Shown piece after piece: positions 1 to 9,003 of a DNA stretch of 64,000 nucleotides. The first letter of the stretch is position 1, and every line of letters starts with the position of its first letter. Below the pieces are notes generated by a model. The model had not been told where the DNA came from. It saw only the letters and a list, made by a program, of their open reading frames with translations, and made no database searches. Both the position numbers and the translations under genes were made by a program. Source of the stretch: Paenibacillus sp. NAIST15-1 (lineage in GTDB: Bacteria > Bacillota > Bacilli > Paenibacillales > Paenibacillaceae); contig NZ_BBYF01000003.1 of the NCBI RefSeq assembly GCF_001894745.1, positions 372,001-436,000 of the forward strand, written 5' to 3'.

Positions 1-631
1 ATTGCGGCGCCGTTCGCGCTAGAAATCCAAGTGCTACGTCCGTTAAAAATAGAGCGACGATAAGCGGTGCAGACACTTGGAAAGCAATGGTGAATGCTTC
101 AGTGAATGACTTAACAATGAAATCTGTAATATTCCCATTTGCGATTTGAGCAAAAAAAGCATTTTCATCTAGCGGCAGCCACTTAAAACTTTGCATAATT
201 CCGTCGATAAAGTAATGGTGGCCATTCATTCCAAGAAACAATAGAACAACAAATATGTATTTAAAGTTGCCCATCACAGGCGAACTTGCCCCGGTCAACG
301 GGTCAATGACATTGGCCATGCCGAACCCAATCTGCATATCGATGAACGAACCTGCTGTCTGCACGATAGAGAAGAACAGCTGTGCTAAATATCCGATGAG
401 CAGGCCTATCATTATTTCCCGGACAATATAAATGATATAAGTTCCATCTGTCGGTACACTCTTACCAAGCCCAAACAATAAATAAGCGATTAAGCTAACA
501 AAGAATGCAAGTCCGATCTTGAACTTAATCGGCACGCCTCGGGAAGAAAAGACAGGAACAGCGACAAAGAACGCCGTGATTCGACACATCGAGAGCAAAA
601 AAACAGGGAAAGCTTGTACGAGCATTTCCAT
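1..631 (-). CDS. fliR: FliR, flagellar export gate protein (partial)
   Basis: Membrane component of the flagellar type III export gate, working with FliP and FliQ in the cytoplasmic membrane inside the basal body. The start is ATG at 631 (MEMLVQAFPVFLLS). About 210 residues are present and the C-terminal part lies beyond base 1. The translation is strongly hydrophobic, with several membrane spans, and contains the FliR-like stretch GSFIDMQIGFGMANVIDP. The ribosome binding site is weak, but the gene starts only 11 bases after fliQ, so translation is probably coupled. The fliO-P-Q-R order supports the call. Truncation by the window edge is the only oddity. Confidence 0.93.
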   Translation of the reverse strand, partial: MEMLVQAFPVFLLSMCRITAFFVAVPVFSSRGVPIKFKIGLAFFVSLIAYLLFGLGKSVPTDGTYIIYIVREIMIGLLIGYLAQLFFSIVQTAGSFIDMQIGFGMANVIDPLTGASSPVMGNFKYIFVVLLFLGMNGHHYFIDGIMQSFKWLPLDENAFFAQIANGNITDFIVKSFTEAFTIAFQVSAPLIVALFLTDVALGFLARTAPQ

Positions 632-642
632 GGCTTCACTGC

Positions 643-912
643 CTAACCGATATAATGATGCAAATTATTTAAAATATTGTGCGTAAAATCCACGAGTGTC
701 GTTAAAATCCAGGGTCCGAACAACAGTACAACGATCATAACTGCCACAATTTTCGGTACGAACGCAAGCGTCTGCTCCTGAATTTGTGTCGTCGCTTGAA
801 AAACGCTTATTAACAATCCGACGACCAAGGCAACTACCAACATCGGTGCGCTCACTTTAAGAACAGTGAACACAGCCTGTCCTGCCAGACCCATAATAAA
901 TTCTGCACTCAT
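643..912 (-). CDS. fliQ: FliQ, flagellar export gate protein
   Basis: Small inner-membrane subunit of the type III export gate. The protein has 89 residues, the usual FliQ length, and two hydrophobic hairpin segments (about residues 14-38 and 55-75). An ATG at 918 is also in frame, but it lies one base after the GGGAGG ribosome binding site. The ATG at 912 (MSAEFIMG) has a normal 7-base spacing, so I chose it. It sits between fliP and fliR as in other Bacillota. Confidence 0.93.
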   Translation of the reverse strand: MSAEFIMGLAGQAVFTVLKVSAPMLVVALVVGLLISVFQATTQIQEQTLAFVPKIVAVMIVVLLFGPWILTTLVDFTHNILNNLHHYIG

Positions 913-946
913 GTTCATTCCTCCCGTTCGCCATGTCTGACTCGCG

Positions 947-1699
947 TCATGTATTGAAGCTCATGAGCAGCGATTTCACTACAAGATACCAGCCATCTAC
1001 GAGCACGAATAATAAAATCTTGAACGGCAGCGATATCATAACCGGAGGCAGCATCATCATCCCCATGGCCATAAGCGTACTGGCCACAACCATATCAATG
1101 ACCAAGAATGGAATAAAGATCATAAATCCCATTTGGAACGCCGTCTTCAACTCACTGATCGCGAAAGCAGGCACGAGTACGGTTAACGGAATATCTTCGT
1201 ATGTTTTCGGTTTATCCGTTTTGGTGTATTTCATAAATAAGAGCAAATCTTTCTCACGTGTATGTGAGAACATAAACTTCTTCATCGGAACAGATGCCTT
1301 CTCGAGCGCTTGGGTCTGGTTCAACTCACCCTTTAAATACGGCTGTAGGGCTGATTGATTCACTTCGCCAATTGTCGGGGACATCACAAACAAAGTTAGA
1401 AAGAGCGCCAGACCAATCAACACCTGATTGGGCGGCATCTGCTGCGTCCCTAGGGACGTCCGCACGAACCCAAGGACAACCACAATTCGTGTGAAGGAGG
1501 TCATCAGCACCAGAATTGCTGGAGCTATGCTCAATATCGTAATAAGCAGCAATATCGAAATTGATGATGCTCCCGGTTGTCCTCCGCCCCCGACCTTAAT
1601 GTCGATGTCCGGAATAATGGGAGATGCCATAGCCCAATGAGCTGACATGCTGGATACAAACAGTGCGACGGTTACAGATAGTAACAATTTTTTGTTCAT
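947..1699 (-). CDS. fliP: FliP, flagellar export gate protein
   Basis: Core membrane subunit of the flagellar type III export gate; in other species FliP assembles first, with FliO help. The 250-residue protein begins with a cleavable signal-like segment (residues 1-25, ending HWAMAS), which is typical of FliP. A hydrophobic segment follows at about 45-80. The conserved FliP block FTRIVVVLGFVRTSLGTQQMPPNQ (about residues 69-92) is present, as are C-terminal spans around KTAFQMGFMIFIPFLVIDMVV. It starts 8 bases after fliO. Confidence 0.96.
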   Translation of the reverse strand: MNKKLLLSVTVALFVSSMSAHWAMASPIIPDIDIKVGGGGQPGASSISILLLITILSIAPAILVLMTSFTRIVVVLGFVRTSLGTQQMPPNQVLIGLALFLTLFVMSPTIGEVNQSALQPYLKGELNQTQALEKASVPMKKFMFSHTREKDLLLFMKYTKTDKPKTYEDIPLTVLVPAFAISELKTAFQMGFMIFIPFLVIDMVVASTLMAMGMMMLPPVMISLPFKILLFVLVDGWYLVVKSLLMSFNT

Positions 1700-1707
1700 G
1701 AATCCAT

Positions 1708-2247
1708 CTACCGATCTTCTTTATTATCTTCCTTCAATAACTGCTCCACTTGCTCGCTGCGCTTCGGCATGCGCTCAAGCTTCTCATGAAACATTTCATG
1801 GAATGAGACAGACTCCGTCTCTTCTGGCTTCGTGTTACTGTCAATAGTTCGTCCATTGCGTCCAACTCGCAGACGTTGTTTCCACTCCGACCAGGATGTT
1901 GGCCATGCCGCTGTCGGCTGCTCGCGTTCAAGCGCCGCGGTAAAGCGTGCCGCTTGGGCCGGATCGGATATTTTATCGATAAGCGTAATATCTTCCCCAA
2001 TGCCCAATACATAGACGACATCGCCAACTTCTACGATTTGCATCGACTTGTTTGGTCCGAGGCCGGTGCCGCCCAACGTTCGGATACTTTGGTTCATTTG
2101 CCACATTCGGTTTTTGCGGCTTAACAGCTTGATGAACAGCACGATAAGTACGATGATGACGGCAAGTGACAACAACACGGTCAATAAGCTCGATAAATAT
2201 CCATCGACACCAGATGATTGCATCAGTTGACCGCTGTCAGTTTTCAT
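1708..2247 (-). CDS. fliO: FliO-type flagellar biosynthesis protein (FliZ of Bacillus)
   Basis: Single-pass membrane protein that assists FliP assembly in the export gate. The 179-residue protein has one membrane segment at about residues 20-44 (LTVLLSLAVIIVLIVLFI). A cytoplasmic domain of the FliO family follows (RTLGGTGLGPNKSMQIVEVGDVVYVLGIGEDITLIDKI, about 57-93) and then a charged tail. Position between cheY and fliP supports the call. The ribosome binding site is weak and the start lies 4 bases after the cheY stop, so coupling with cheY is likely. Confidence 0.88.
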   Translation of the reverse strand: MKTDSGQLMQSSGVDGYLSSLLTVLLSLAVIIVLIVLFIKLLSRKNRMWQMNQSIRTLGGTGLGPNKSMQIVEVGDVVYVLGIGEDITLIDKISDPAQAARFTAALEREQPTAAWPTSWSEWKQRLRVGRNGRTIDSNTKPEETESVSFHEMFHEKLERMPKRSEQVEQLLKEDNKEDR

Positions 2248-2251
2248 ACAA

Positions 2252-2614
2252 TTAACCTAATGTCTTCTTGATTGCTTCGATTACGCGATCCGCTTGGAAC
2301 GGCTTCACGATGAAGTCCTTCGCTCCTGCTTGAATCGCATCAATAACCATTGCCTGCTGTCCCATCGCGGAACACATAATGACTTTGGCATTCGGATCGG
2401 ATTTGCGAATTTCTTTAAGCGCTGTAATTCCATCCATTTCCGGCATTGTAATATCCATTGTAATCAGGTCTGGTTTATGTTCTTTGTACTTTTCGATCGC
2501 CTGTGCACCGTCCGATGCTTCCGCGACAACATCATAACCATTTTTAGTTAAAATGTCGCGAATCATCATTCGCATAAACGCTGCGTCATCTACGATCAAA
2601 ATACGGTTTGCCAT
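2252..2614 (-). CDS. cheY: CheY, chemotaxis response regulator
   Basis: Single-domain receiver that, when phosphorylated by CheA, binds the switch proteins FliM and FliY and controls flagellar rotation. The 120-residue length equals that of Bacillus subtilis CheY. Visible residues are the acidic pocket Asp9-Asp10, the phosphorylation site Asp54 (ITMDITMPEMDG), and the conserved Lys in DFIVKPF. The in-frame upstream start at 2686 is rejected because ATG 2614 (MANRILIVDD) follows a strong GGGGAGG site and matches the family N-terminus. It lies between fliY and fliO, as in Bacillus. Confidence 0.96.
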   Translation of the reverse strand: MANRILIVDDAAFMRMMIRDILTKNGYDVVAEASDGAQAIEKYKEHKPDLITMDITMPEMDGITALKEIRKSDPNAKVIMCSAMGQQAMVIDAIQAGAKDFIVKPFQADRVIEAIKKTLG

Positions 2615-2636
2615 CGTTGAGAATCCTCCCCAAATC

Positions 2637-3902
2637 TTATTGTAGTTTTTGAATTCGATCCCACTGATTGATAATATCTGTGACACGCACGCCGAAGTTC
2701 TCGTCGATTACAACAACCTCGCCCTTCGCGATAAGCTTGTTATTGACAAGAATATCGACAGGCTCGCCTGCCAGCTTGTCCAGCTCGATAATGGAGCCCT
2801 GGGAAAGCTCCAAGATGTCCTTGATCTGTTTGTGTGTCCTACCTAATTCTACTGTGACTTTGAGTGGGATGTCCAACAATAAATTTAGATTAGATTCATC
2901 CGTTTGTTGGTATGGAGCCGATTGGAAACTTGCGAATTGCACAGGCTGCACGTTCACATTCCGATTCGGTGCAGTCCCAAATGCTGCAGCGTGATCTCCA
3001 CGCATATCCATACCAGGTGTATGCATTGGAGCATTTGTATAAGGTTGCTGCATAGCATGCCCTCCTCCCATTGGATCATGATAGCCCTGCATCGGCGGCA
3101 TATGGGATTCCATTGCCGGTTGAACTGGTGCTGTCATAGATGGTTCATAAGCTGATTTGGCTTCAGGCTGCATTTCTGCAACCGGAGTTTCTGCAGCAGC
3201 CGCAGGTTCATCTGAAGCTGAGCCAAGCAGCAGTGAGACCATATTCCGCGCAAACGGAACTGTTAATATTTGCATGATCGTTGAATCGATCAGATCACTA
3301 ATCGTCAATCGGAACGATACCTTAACGAGTACATTATCTTCAGGCAATGTATCTACGCCTGTTCCATTAGACATATCCAAGATGCCAATTCCAGGAGGAG
3401 AGATATTCACTAAGCGATTGAAGATGGTAGACATCGAAGTCGCTGAAGATCCCATCATTTGGTTCATAGCTTCTTGAACGGCACTAATATGAATTTCAGT
3501 CAAATCATGACTCGTGTTCGTGCCATCTCCGCCAAGCATCAAGTCTGCAATTACCTGGGCATCCGATGTTTTGATAACGAGTGAGTTTACACCCTCAAAG
3601 CCCTCTACATAGCGAACGTGTACGGCCACGTGCGGCTTTGGAAACTCATTCTCCAAGTTCTCACGCTGAAGCAGCGAAATGCGAGGCGTTGTAATCTCTA
3701 CTTTCTTGCCAAGCAGCGTGGACAATGCTGTTGCTGCACTGCCGAATGTGATGTTGCCAATTTCGCCCAATGCATCAATTTGAATCGGGTCCAAAAACTT
3801 TTCAATGGAAGGAGTACCGGCTTCTTCGGCAGACGGTTCATCTGATGATCTCTTCAACAACGCGTCAATTTCCTCCTGTGACAAGTAGTCCTTACTCGTC
3901 AT
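2637..3902 (-). CDS. fliY: FliY, flagellar switch protein with CheC-type phosphatase domain
   Basis: Switch-complex protein that replaces FliN in many Gram-positives and also dephosphorylates CheY-P. The protein has 421 residues. At residues 6-17 it has the FliM-like CheY-binding peptide YLSQEEIDALLK. Two CheC-type phosphatase motifs follow, EIGNITFGSAATAL (about 46) and the EAMNQMMGSSATSM repeat. A Met/Pro/Gln-rich linker leads to a C-terminal FliN/SpoA domain (LLLDIPLKVTVELGR to the end). I start it at ATG 3902, which has an AAGGAG site and overlaps fliM by 11 bases. The earlier ATG at 3920 contains the ribosome binding site itself. Confidence 0.94.
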   Translation of the reverse strand: MTSKDYLSQEEIDALLKRSSDEPSAEEAGTPSIEKFLDPIQIDALGEIGNITFGSAATALSTLLGKKVEITTPRISLLQRENLENEFPKPHVAVHVRYVEGFEGVNSLVIKTSDAQVIADLMLGGDGTNTSHDLTEIHISAVQEAMNQMMGSSATSMSTIFNRLVNISPPGIGILDMSNGTGVDTLPEDNVLVKVSFRLTISDLIDSTIMQILTVPFARNMVSLLLGSASDEPAAAAETPVAEMQPEAKSAYEPSMTAPVQPAMESHMPPMQGYHDPMGGGHAMQQPYTNAPMHTPGMDMRGDHAAAFGTAPNRNVNVQPVQFASFQSAPYQQTDESNLNLLLDIPLKVTVELGRTHKQIKDILELSQGSIIELDKLAGEPVDILVNNKLIAKGEVVVIDENFGVRVTDIINQWDRIQKLQ

Positions 3903-4890
3903 GCTCTTCCACTCCTTCATCTACAACGTGATCGATTTGTACTGAGACTCGATCCTTATACACACCAGGTGTTCCTATATATTTCTCGCGTTCGCCGACC
4001 CGAATTGACAATCCACTGTCAACCGGCTTATTCAACGCGATCACATCGCCAACCGCGAGCTGCATTAGCTCATGCACCGTAATATTGGATGTCCCCAGCT
4101 CCACCGATATCGGCAGCTTCGCCTTTGTTACGCGCTGGCGTAATTTTTCAACTTCAATCGGCTCTCTTGTCTTCTTCTCTGATACGAACCAATGGTGCAC
4201 AGAGAGCTTCGGCATGATCGGCTCAATGACGACATGCGGGATACACAAGTTGATCATCCCCGTCGTATCCCCGATTTTCGTGCTCAAGGAGATGAGCGCT
4301 ATCGTTTCATTCGGCGATACGATCTGCATGAACTGTGGATTCGTCTCCAATGCTTCAAGTCTTGGTTCAATATCAAGGACATTTTTCCAAGCTTCTTGCA
4401 AACTGTCGAACGCACGGCTGAATATTCGCTCCATAACCGTCGTCTCAATCTCTGTTAACGCATTGATTTTCGATGGAGCCATACCCGTACCGCCCAACAT
4501 GCGATCCAGCATCGCAAAGGCTACGTTAGGATTTACTTCGAGTACCATTCGCCCCTTGAACGGCTCAGCCTCGAAAATATTCAGAATCGTCATCTTCGGA
4601 ATAGACCGAATAAATTCGTCATACGGCAGCTGTTCTACCTGTACGACATTGATTTGTACAAATGTCCTGAGTTGCGCAGAAAAATATGTCGTTAAATATC
4701 TGGCAAAATTCTCATGGATGCGTGTTAAGCTGCGGATATGATCCTTAGAAAATCGAACAGCCCGCTTAAAATCATAGGAGCGGATTTTACGCTGCGTCTC
4801 CTCTTTCTTCAGCTCTTCTGCATCCATCTCACCTGAGGACAACGCCGCCAGCAAGGCGTCAATCTCGTTCTGTGACAGCACGTCAACCAA
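3892..4890 (-). CDS. fliM: FliM, flagellar motor switch protein
   Basis: Middle ring protein of the C-ring that receives CheY-P and passes the signal to FliG. It has the N-terminal CheY-P binding peptide VLSQNEIDALLAAL, a central CheC-like domain containing LGGTGMAPSKINALTEIE, and a C-terminal SpoA domain (PISVELGTSNITVHELMQLAVGD). The length is 332 residues if translation starts at TTG 4890, which has AAGGGGGTG six bases upstream. A GTG at 4899 is inside that ribosome binding site and is less likely. It overlaps the start of fliY. Confidence 0.95.
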   Translation of the reverse strand: MVDVLSQNEIDALLAALSSGEMDAEELKKEETQRKIRSYDFKRAVRFSKDHIRSLTRIHENFARYLTTYFSAQLRTFVQINVVQVEQLPYDEFIRSIPKMTILNIFEAEPFKGRMVLEVNPNVAFAMLDRMLGGTGMAPSKINALTEIETTVMERIFSRAFDSLQEAWKNVLDIEPRLEALETNPQFMQIVSPNETIALISLSTKIGDTTGMINLCIPHVVIEPIMPKLSVHHWFVSEKKTREPIEVEKLRQRVTKAKLPISVELGTSNITVHELMQLAVGDVIALNKPVDSGLSIRVGEREKYIGTPGVYKDRVSVQIDHVVDEGVEEHDE

Positions 4891-4940
4891 TCGTTTCACC
4901 CCCTTACAGGAATCAACTACAACAGATGTAACCGCCCTTG

Positions 4941-5396
4941 TTAGAGGCGTTGCATAATGAAATCGGTCAAGTCGATTTGAATGACCTTGCCCTCTGGCAA
5001 CTGCTTGTTAATCAATTCGAGCAGCTTGGAACATAACTGATCTTGTCCCTTCATGCCTTGCAGTTCCTCCGGCTTCATGTCTGCGAGCGTGCGTAAGATC
5101 AATGGTTTAATACGCATGTCTTTGATCTTGTCAAACTGCTCCTTGGTCTTCTTGCTGTCCAATTGAAATGCGAATCCTGTCAGTACGATATAGTCGTGAT
5201 CTGCCAGGTTCGTCTTGATTTCATTCATACTGGACGTCATTTCTACAATTTCATCGGCAGACAGTCTAGGCACAGCAATGTTCCCAGTCGGGTTAGCTTG
5301 TTTCCCTGGTGTTGAGTTCGACATCATAATAACTACCAGTGCAATTAACGTGAGCGCTAGCAGCACCGTAATCATCCACGGCAGCATTCGTTTCAT
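4941..5396 (-). CDS. fliL: FliL, flagellar basal body-associated protein
   Basis: Membrane protein that associates with the basal body and stator units. The 151-residue protein has one N-terminal membrane anchor (residues 6-27, LPWMITVLLALTLIALVVIM) and an extracytoplasmic FliL domain. The domain ends in the typical C-terminal pattern LPEGKVIQIDLTDFIMQ. A GGAGGG ribosome binding site precedes ATG 5396, and the start overlaps the flbD stop in an ATGA arrangement. It lies between flbD and fliM, as in Bacillus. Confidence 0.92.
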   Translation of the reverse strand: MKRMLPWMITVLLALTLIALVVIMMSNSTPGKQANPTGNIAVPRLSADEIVEMTSSMNEIKTNLADHDYIVLTGFAFQLDSKKTKEQFDKIKDMRIKPLILRTLADMKPEELQGMKGQDQLCSKLLELINKQLPEGKVIQIDLTDFIMQRL

Positions 5397-5617
5397 GGTT
5401 GTCCCTCCGATAATTCTGTCTTCTTCGTTCCGGCAATAATGCCTACAGAACGTATGTATTGTTCAATGCAACTAATGACTTCCTGCCCTTTCTCCAGCAC
5501 AATAAACTTCTTGCCTGTCGTCAGGGTAATATACGTGTCGGGTGTCTCCTCTACAGACTCGATAAGAAGGGCGTTCACCCATACAGGCGATCCATTCAAT
5601 CTCGTAACAGATATCAT
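5393..5617 (-). CDS. swrD: FlbD/SwrD family flagellar protein
   Basis: Small cytoplasmic protein of the FlbD family. In Bacillus subtilis the homologue SwrD is needed for full motor power and swarming. The protein has 74 residues, and the family signature is clear: MISVTRLNGSPVWVNALLIE at the N-terminus, then TPDTYITLTTGKKFIVLE. A perfect AAAGGAGGA site precedes the ATG. It is coupled to fliL by a 4-base overlap and lies downstream of the hook gene. Confidence 0.92.
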   Translation of the reverse strand: MISVTRLNGSPVWVNALLIESVEETPDTYITLTTGKKFIVLEKGQEVISCIEQYIRSVGIIAGTKKTELSEGQP

Positions 5618-5647
5618 TCTATTCCTCCTTTCGAGCGCCGTCCGTCA

Positions 5648-5686
5648 TCCCGCAGACTGGGGATTATGCCCCCACAGCCTGCGGGA
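5648..5686 (-). other. Stem-loop between hook gene and swrD
   Basis: An 8-bp outer stem (TCCCGCAG at 5648-5655 with CTGCGGGA at 5679-5686) encloses a second 4-bp GGGG/CCCC stem (5659-5662 and 5669-5672). It lies in the 94-base gap between the hook gene and swrD. No T-run follows on the minus strand, so it is not a standard terminator. It may mark mRNA processing or protection of the abundant hook message. Confidence 0.6.
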
Positions 5687-5711
5687 TTAAGGAAGCAGGA
5701 TTACCTACCGC

Positions 5712-6533
5712 TTATCGCTTCAAGTTAACAACCTCTTGCAGCACTTCATCGGAAGTTGTGATGATGCGAGAGTTCGCTTGGAAGCCGCGTTGCGCAACGA
5801 TCATTTCGGTAAATTCAGAAGTCAAATCAACGTTCGACATTTCCAGCTGTCCGGAAATGATCGCGCCTGTACCAGCTTCTGGACTGTTTGCTTCCGACAA
5901 TTCATCAAGAGCGCCGCCCTCAATCGCATTCGGAGTCAATCGGTACAAGTTGCCTCCCACCTTCTCCAAGCCTTCTGGATTCGGGATCTTCGCAACACCA
6001 ATTTTGATGCCTGTTGCTTCAGTCGTACCATCATCTCTCTTCGCGATAATTTCGCCATTTTGTGCAATAGTGAAGGCAACGATCTCTTCATCCAATTGAA
6101 TTCCGCCACCGCCAGCGTCCAGCACTCGCAAACCATCGGAAGTTACCAATTGACGCATTGCATCGAGATGGAAATCACCAGCGCGAGTATAGAAGGTCGC
6201 ACCATCATCACCCATTTTTACTGCAAAGAATCCATCTCCATCAATACGCAAATCGAGCGGGCGGTTCGTCGTCATCGCACTGCCGCCTGTATGCACATTG
6301 TCTATGGAAGCAACAACAGCACCAAGTCCGATCTGCTTAGCATTGACGCCCCCCATACCACCATCGCCTGGTGCAGTCGTTCCTGATACCGTTTGGCTCA
6401 TAATATCCTTAAAGGTTACGCGTCCAGCCTTGAAGCCTGCTGTATTTACGTTCGCAATGTTATTGCCGATTACATCCAGCTTCGTCTGAAAGCCGCGCAT
6501 TCCGGATACACCAGAGTACATGGATCGAATCAT
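5712..6533 (-). CDS. flgE: Flagellar hook-basal body protein (hook protein FlgE; often annotated FlgG)
   Basis: Axial flagellar structural protein exported through the type III apparatus. The 273-residue protein has the rod/hook N-terminal motif (MIRSMYSGVSGMRGFQTKLD, then GNNIANVNTAGFK). It has the central F-type domain (LRIDGDGFFAV) and the C-terminal motif QLEMSNVDLTSEFTEMIVAQ...RIITTSDEVLQEVVNLKR. The position just after fliK, flgD and a TIGR02530 gene is the hook-gene position of Bacillus subtilis, where the same short protein is the hook. Databases often label it FlgG. GGAGGT precedes the ATG. Confidence 0.88.
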   Translation of the reverse strand: MIRSMYSGVSGMRGFQTKLDVIGNNIANVNTAGFKAGRVTFKDIMSQTVSGTTAPGDGGMGGVNAKQIGLGAVVASIDNVHTGGSAMTTNRPLDLRIDGDGFFAVKMGDDGATFYTRAGDFHLDAMRQLVTSDGLRVLDAGGGGIQLDEEIVAFTIAQNGEIIAKRDDGTTEATGIKIGVAKIPNPEGLEKVGGNLYRLTPNAIEGGALDELSEANSPEAGTGAIISGQLEMSNVDLTSEFTEMIVAQRGFQANSRIITTSDEVLQEVVNLKR

Positions 6534-6674
6534 TCTTTTTACCTCCGACTATTCGTTATTCCGCTCACTTCTGTCGTTCCATGAGCGATGGCCTCCTTAA
6601 CGGTCCAGCCATTTCATACCGTGCCCTGCCATTTACACATTTCTCAACCTCATCAATGTAACTGCCAATGAACA

Positions 6675-7073
6675 TTAATTCATAAGGACGGCACTGTCTA
6701 TTTGCGTAAAGATGTGATCCTGCTGAGAAGCTTCATCGAGAGCCGTGATTACCGTTCGAGAGTGAACATTCACAATGAACGCCTGCTTGTTAACAACAAC
6801 CAGTGATTGCTTAGCTCCTTTGGATTCCGCTTGTGAAATAGCCTGCTTCATCTTTTGCATCAAATCCGGTGTCATGGACATCCCGCGCTCCTTCATCCGA
6901 AGTTGCGCATGGTGACTGAACCGTACGTCTTCCTGCTTATGCAGCTCTTGATTCAGCAGCTGCTGAAACTGGAGGGCAGCGCTTGTCTTTCCGCTTGATG
7001 TCGCCCTCGATAAAGAACTTGTCTGCACAGGACGAATTGGCGGCAAATGCCCTAGTGAGCCTTGGATATTCAT
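6675..7073 (-). CDS. Flagellar operon protein, TIGR02530 family
   Basis: Small protein found in flagellar operons of Bacillota between flgD and the hook gene; its exact role is not established. The 132 residues begin with a Ser/Thr-rich segment. A conserved helical region follows ([11 protein letters not shown], then [26 protein letters not shown]), and then a beta-rich tail ([29 protein letters not shown]). Those blocks match the family as I know it. Its ATG overlaps the flgD stop by 4 bases. A 141-base gap with no visible gene separates it from the hook gene. Confidence 0.82.
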   Translation of the reverse strand: MNIQGSLGHLPPIRPVQTSSLSRATSSGKTSAALQFQQLLNQELHKQEDVRFSHHAQLRMKERGMSMTPDLMQKMKQAISQAESKGAKQSLVVVNKQAFIVNVHSRTVITALDEASQQDHIFTQIDSAVLMN

Positions 7074-7609
7074 GAATTGCCGCCCACGACTTGTTCCGGC
7101 TTGCTTGTCGCATTCCCATCCATTTGTCCGCTTGAAGGCATGCGAATTTCAGAAATGTACTTCATTTCGACTTCGTCCTTGCCTACTTTGGCGTACATCT
7201 GATTGTCACGAACTAGAATGGAATCCACGATGCCCGTCTTGATTTGGGTTGTGCTTTCCTGACCGTCCGTACTTGCCGCATCTTTCTGCGCAATCCATGT
7301 AATCTCCTTGCCGATCATATTGGAGGACATTCCGAGTGTCTGCTGCATCGTGTTCATCTGCGTCGAAATGTTCATTAATTGTTCGACAGAGCTAAATTGC
7401 GCCATTTGTGCGATAAAATCACGATCTTGCATTGGCTGCATTGGATCCTGATTTTGCAATTGCGTGATCAGAATTTTAAGAAATTCATCCTTCCCGAGCT
7501 TCTTCTCTTCCACACGACCGGCCAACGCCATATTGTCCTTGTGATAGTTCGGGAAAGTCACGACCTTTTGGAAGTTATTGCTCTTTACATTATTAACTTC
7601 TCCTGGCAC
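7070..7609 (-). CDS. flgD: FlgD, hook cap / hook assembly protein
   Basis: Forms the temporary cap on the growing hook. The conserved N-terminal FlgD segment is clear: [20 protein letters not shown], then [17 protein letters not shown], which is the export and capping region. A short C-terminal domain carries [21 protein letters not shown]. The open frame extends to 7645. GTG at 7609 follows GGGAGG with good spacing and gives a 179-residue protein, so I use that start. It is preceded by fliK and followed by the TIGR02530 gene. Confidence 0.92.
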   Translation of the reverse strand: MPGEVNNVKSNNFQKVVTFPNYHKDNMALAGRVEEKKLGKDEFLKILITQLQNQDPMQPMQDRDFIAQMAQFSSVEQLMNISTQMNTMQQTLGMSSNMIGKEITWIAQKDAASTDGQESTTQIKTGIVDSILVRDNQMYAKVGKDEVEMKYISEIRMPSSGQMDGNATSKPEQVVGGNS

Positions 7610-7656
7610 TTCCGCCCCTCCCTTCTCCTTGCTTGCTGCTACCAAATGCGCATCAA

Positions 7657-8976
7657 TTATACAGATGCTGAGAAGGTGGATTGACCATGAGCACGCAGTG
7701 CTTCCTTCACCTGCTCTTCGTCCTGCTTCAGTGCTGCTGTATCTTCAATAGCTGCTGAACGCTGCTTCGATTGACGCTCCGATGATTGTTGACGATTGGC
7801 ATTGGATTGCCGCTGTTCCTGGAACATCGATGAAGCCATTGACGAAGATGGCTGCTGGGCAACTTCAATCTTCTCGACTTGAATGCCCTGCGTCTGTAAT
7901 GCTCCTCTAAGCATTGACATCTGCTGTTCCAGCATCTCTTTCGCTATTCCATGCTCCGTCATAAAGCGAGCTGTCAATTGTCCGTTATGTATTGTCAAGC
8001 GAATATCGACCTGCCCCAAATGCTCAGGGTACAACGATATTTTCGCTTCTGATACTGGACCCAGCTTGCTAAAGCGAAGCTGCTTCACGATGAAGCCGGA
8101 CATTTCATTCGCAAATCGATCCGCATGAACAACAGGTGTAGATTTCGTTGTATTCAATCCTTCCTGTCTCATCGCCCATTGACCTGCCAGCATGACCTGC
8201 TGCGTTGGCTGAGCTTCTGTGCTATCAATCGTAGTCGATTCTACAACCGCTCCTGCCGCAGCGGAAGTAGCTGCCGGACGAAGCAGTGTGTTTAATTCAG
8301 TAAGCTTCTTCATAGCACCAAGCACTTGTCCCGCTTCTTGATCATTACCACTTGTCAATGCCGCCTGATTCGATCCACTGCCGTTAAGAAGACGCATTAG
8401 TTCTTGAGACCCATCTGCATCAGTCTCAAGCCCATCCCCCTTCGATTGAAGGGCAGCACGCAGCATATGTGCGAAGTTATCCGATTCCCCCGTGCCTTTT
8501 GGCGCATCCAAGTATGACGCTAACTGAGCCATAATATCGCGCACTGCAATGGTGATTGTCTCAGGCTGTGCAATCAGATTTTGAAATTGTACGGAATCGC
8601 CTTGCTGCCCTGGCTGCTGTTCTTGCAGCCACTGATGAGCTTGCATTAGCCATTGCTGCAGCGCAGCCATAAGAGCAGGGTCCGGATCTGCTGCAAGCTG
8701 CTCATCCAGCTGCTTTAGCGGGTCATCGAACCATTGCCCAATCGCCTCAGTCAATGATTCCTCTCCTTCCGAACCCAGTGATGCCAATATTTCATTTGCA
8801 GACATCATTGAACCGAGTGATGAGGACATCAATGCGTCTCCTTCTGCTCCAGCACCGCTCATGCACTGAGCAAGTGTAGCCCAGAAACCAGAAGCTCCTG
8901 TATCGCCTTTCGATTGAACTCCACCGAAAAACGATGCCGCATTACCAGAAGATACGTTCGTAATCGTTCCTGACAT
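7657..8976 (-). CDS. fliK: FliK, hook-length control protein
   Basis: Secreted molecular ruler that stops hook export at the right length by switching FlhB specificity. The 439-residue protein has a long Gln/Ser/Ala-rich, poorly conserved N-terminal half. The C-terminal FliK domain is recognisable ([28 protein letters not shown], then [20 protein letters not shown], about residues 295-365). A charged Gln-rich tail follows. A perfect AAGGAGGTG site precedes the ATG. It lies between ylxF and flgD. Confidence 0.93.
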   Translation of the reverse strand: MSGTITNVSSGNAASFFGGVQSKGDTGASGFWATLAQCMSGAGAEGDALMSSSLGSMMSANEILASLGSEGEESLTEAIGQWFDDPLKQLDEQLAADPDPALMAALQQWLMQAHQWLQEQQPGQQGDSVQFQNLIAQPETITIAVRDIMAQLASYLDAPKGTGESDNFAHMLRAALQSKGDGLETDADGSQELMRLLNGSGSNQAALTSGNDQEAGQVLGAMKKLTELNTLLRPAATSAAAGAVVESTTIDSTEAQPTQQVMLAGQWAMRQEGLNTTKSTPVVHADRFANEMSGFIVKQLRFSKLGPVSEAKISLYPEHLGQVDIRLTIHNGQLTARFMTEHGIAKEMLEQQMSMLRGALQTQGIQVEKIEVAQQPSSSMASSMFQEQRQSNANRQQSSERQSKQRSAAIEDTAALKQDEEQVKEALRAHGQSTFSASV

Positions 8977-9003
8977 GTTTTCACCTCCTTCCGTTACATA
9001 CGG

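Noticed and set aside
933..1358. Plus-strand open frame of 141 codons
   Set aside because: It lies fully opposite fliP, has no family resemblance, and reads as the complement of membrane helices.
4085..4741. Plus-strand open frame of 218 codons
   Set aside because: Antisense to fliM, whose domains are intact; no ribosome binding site or homology.
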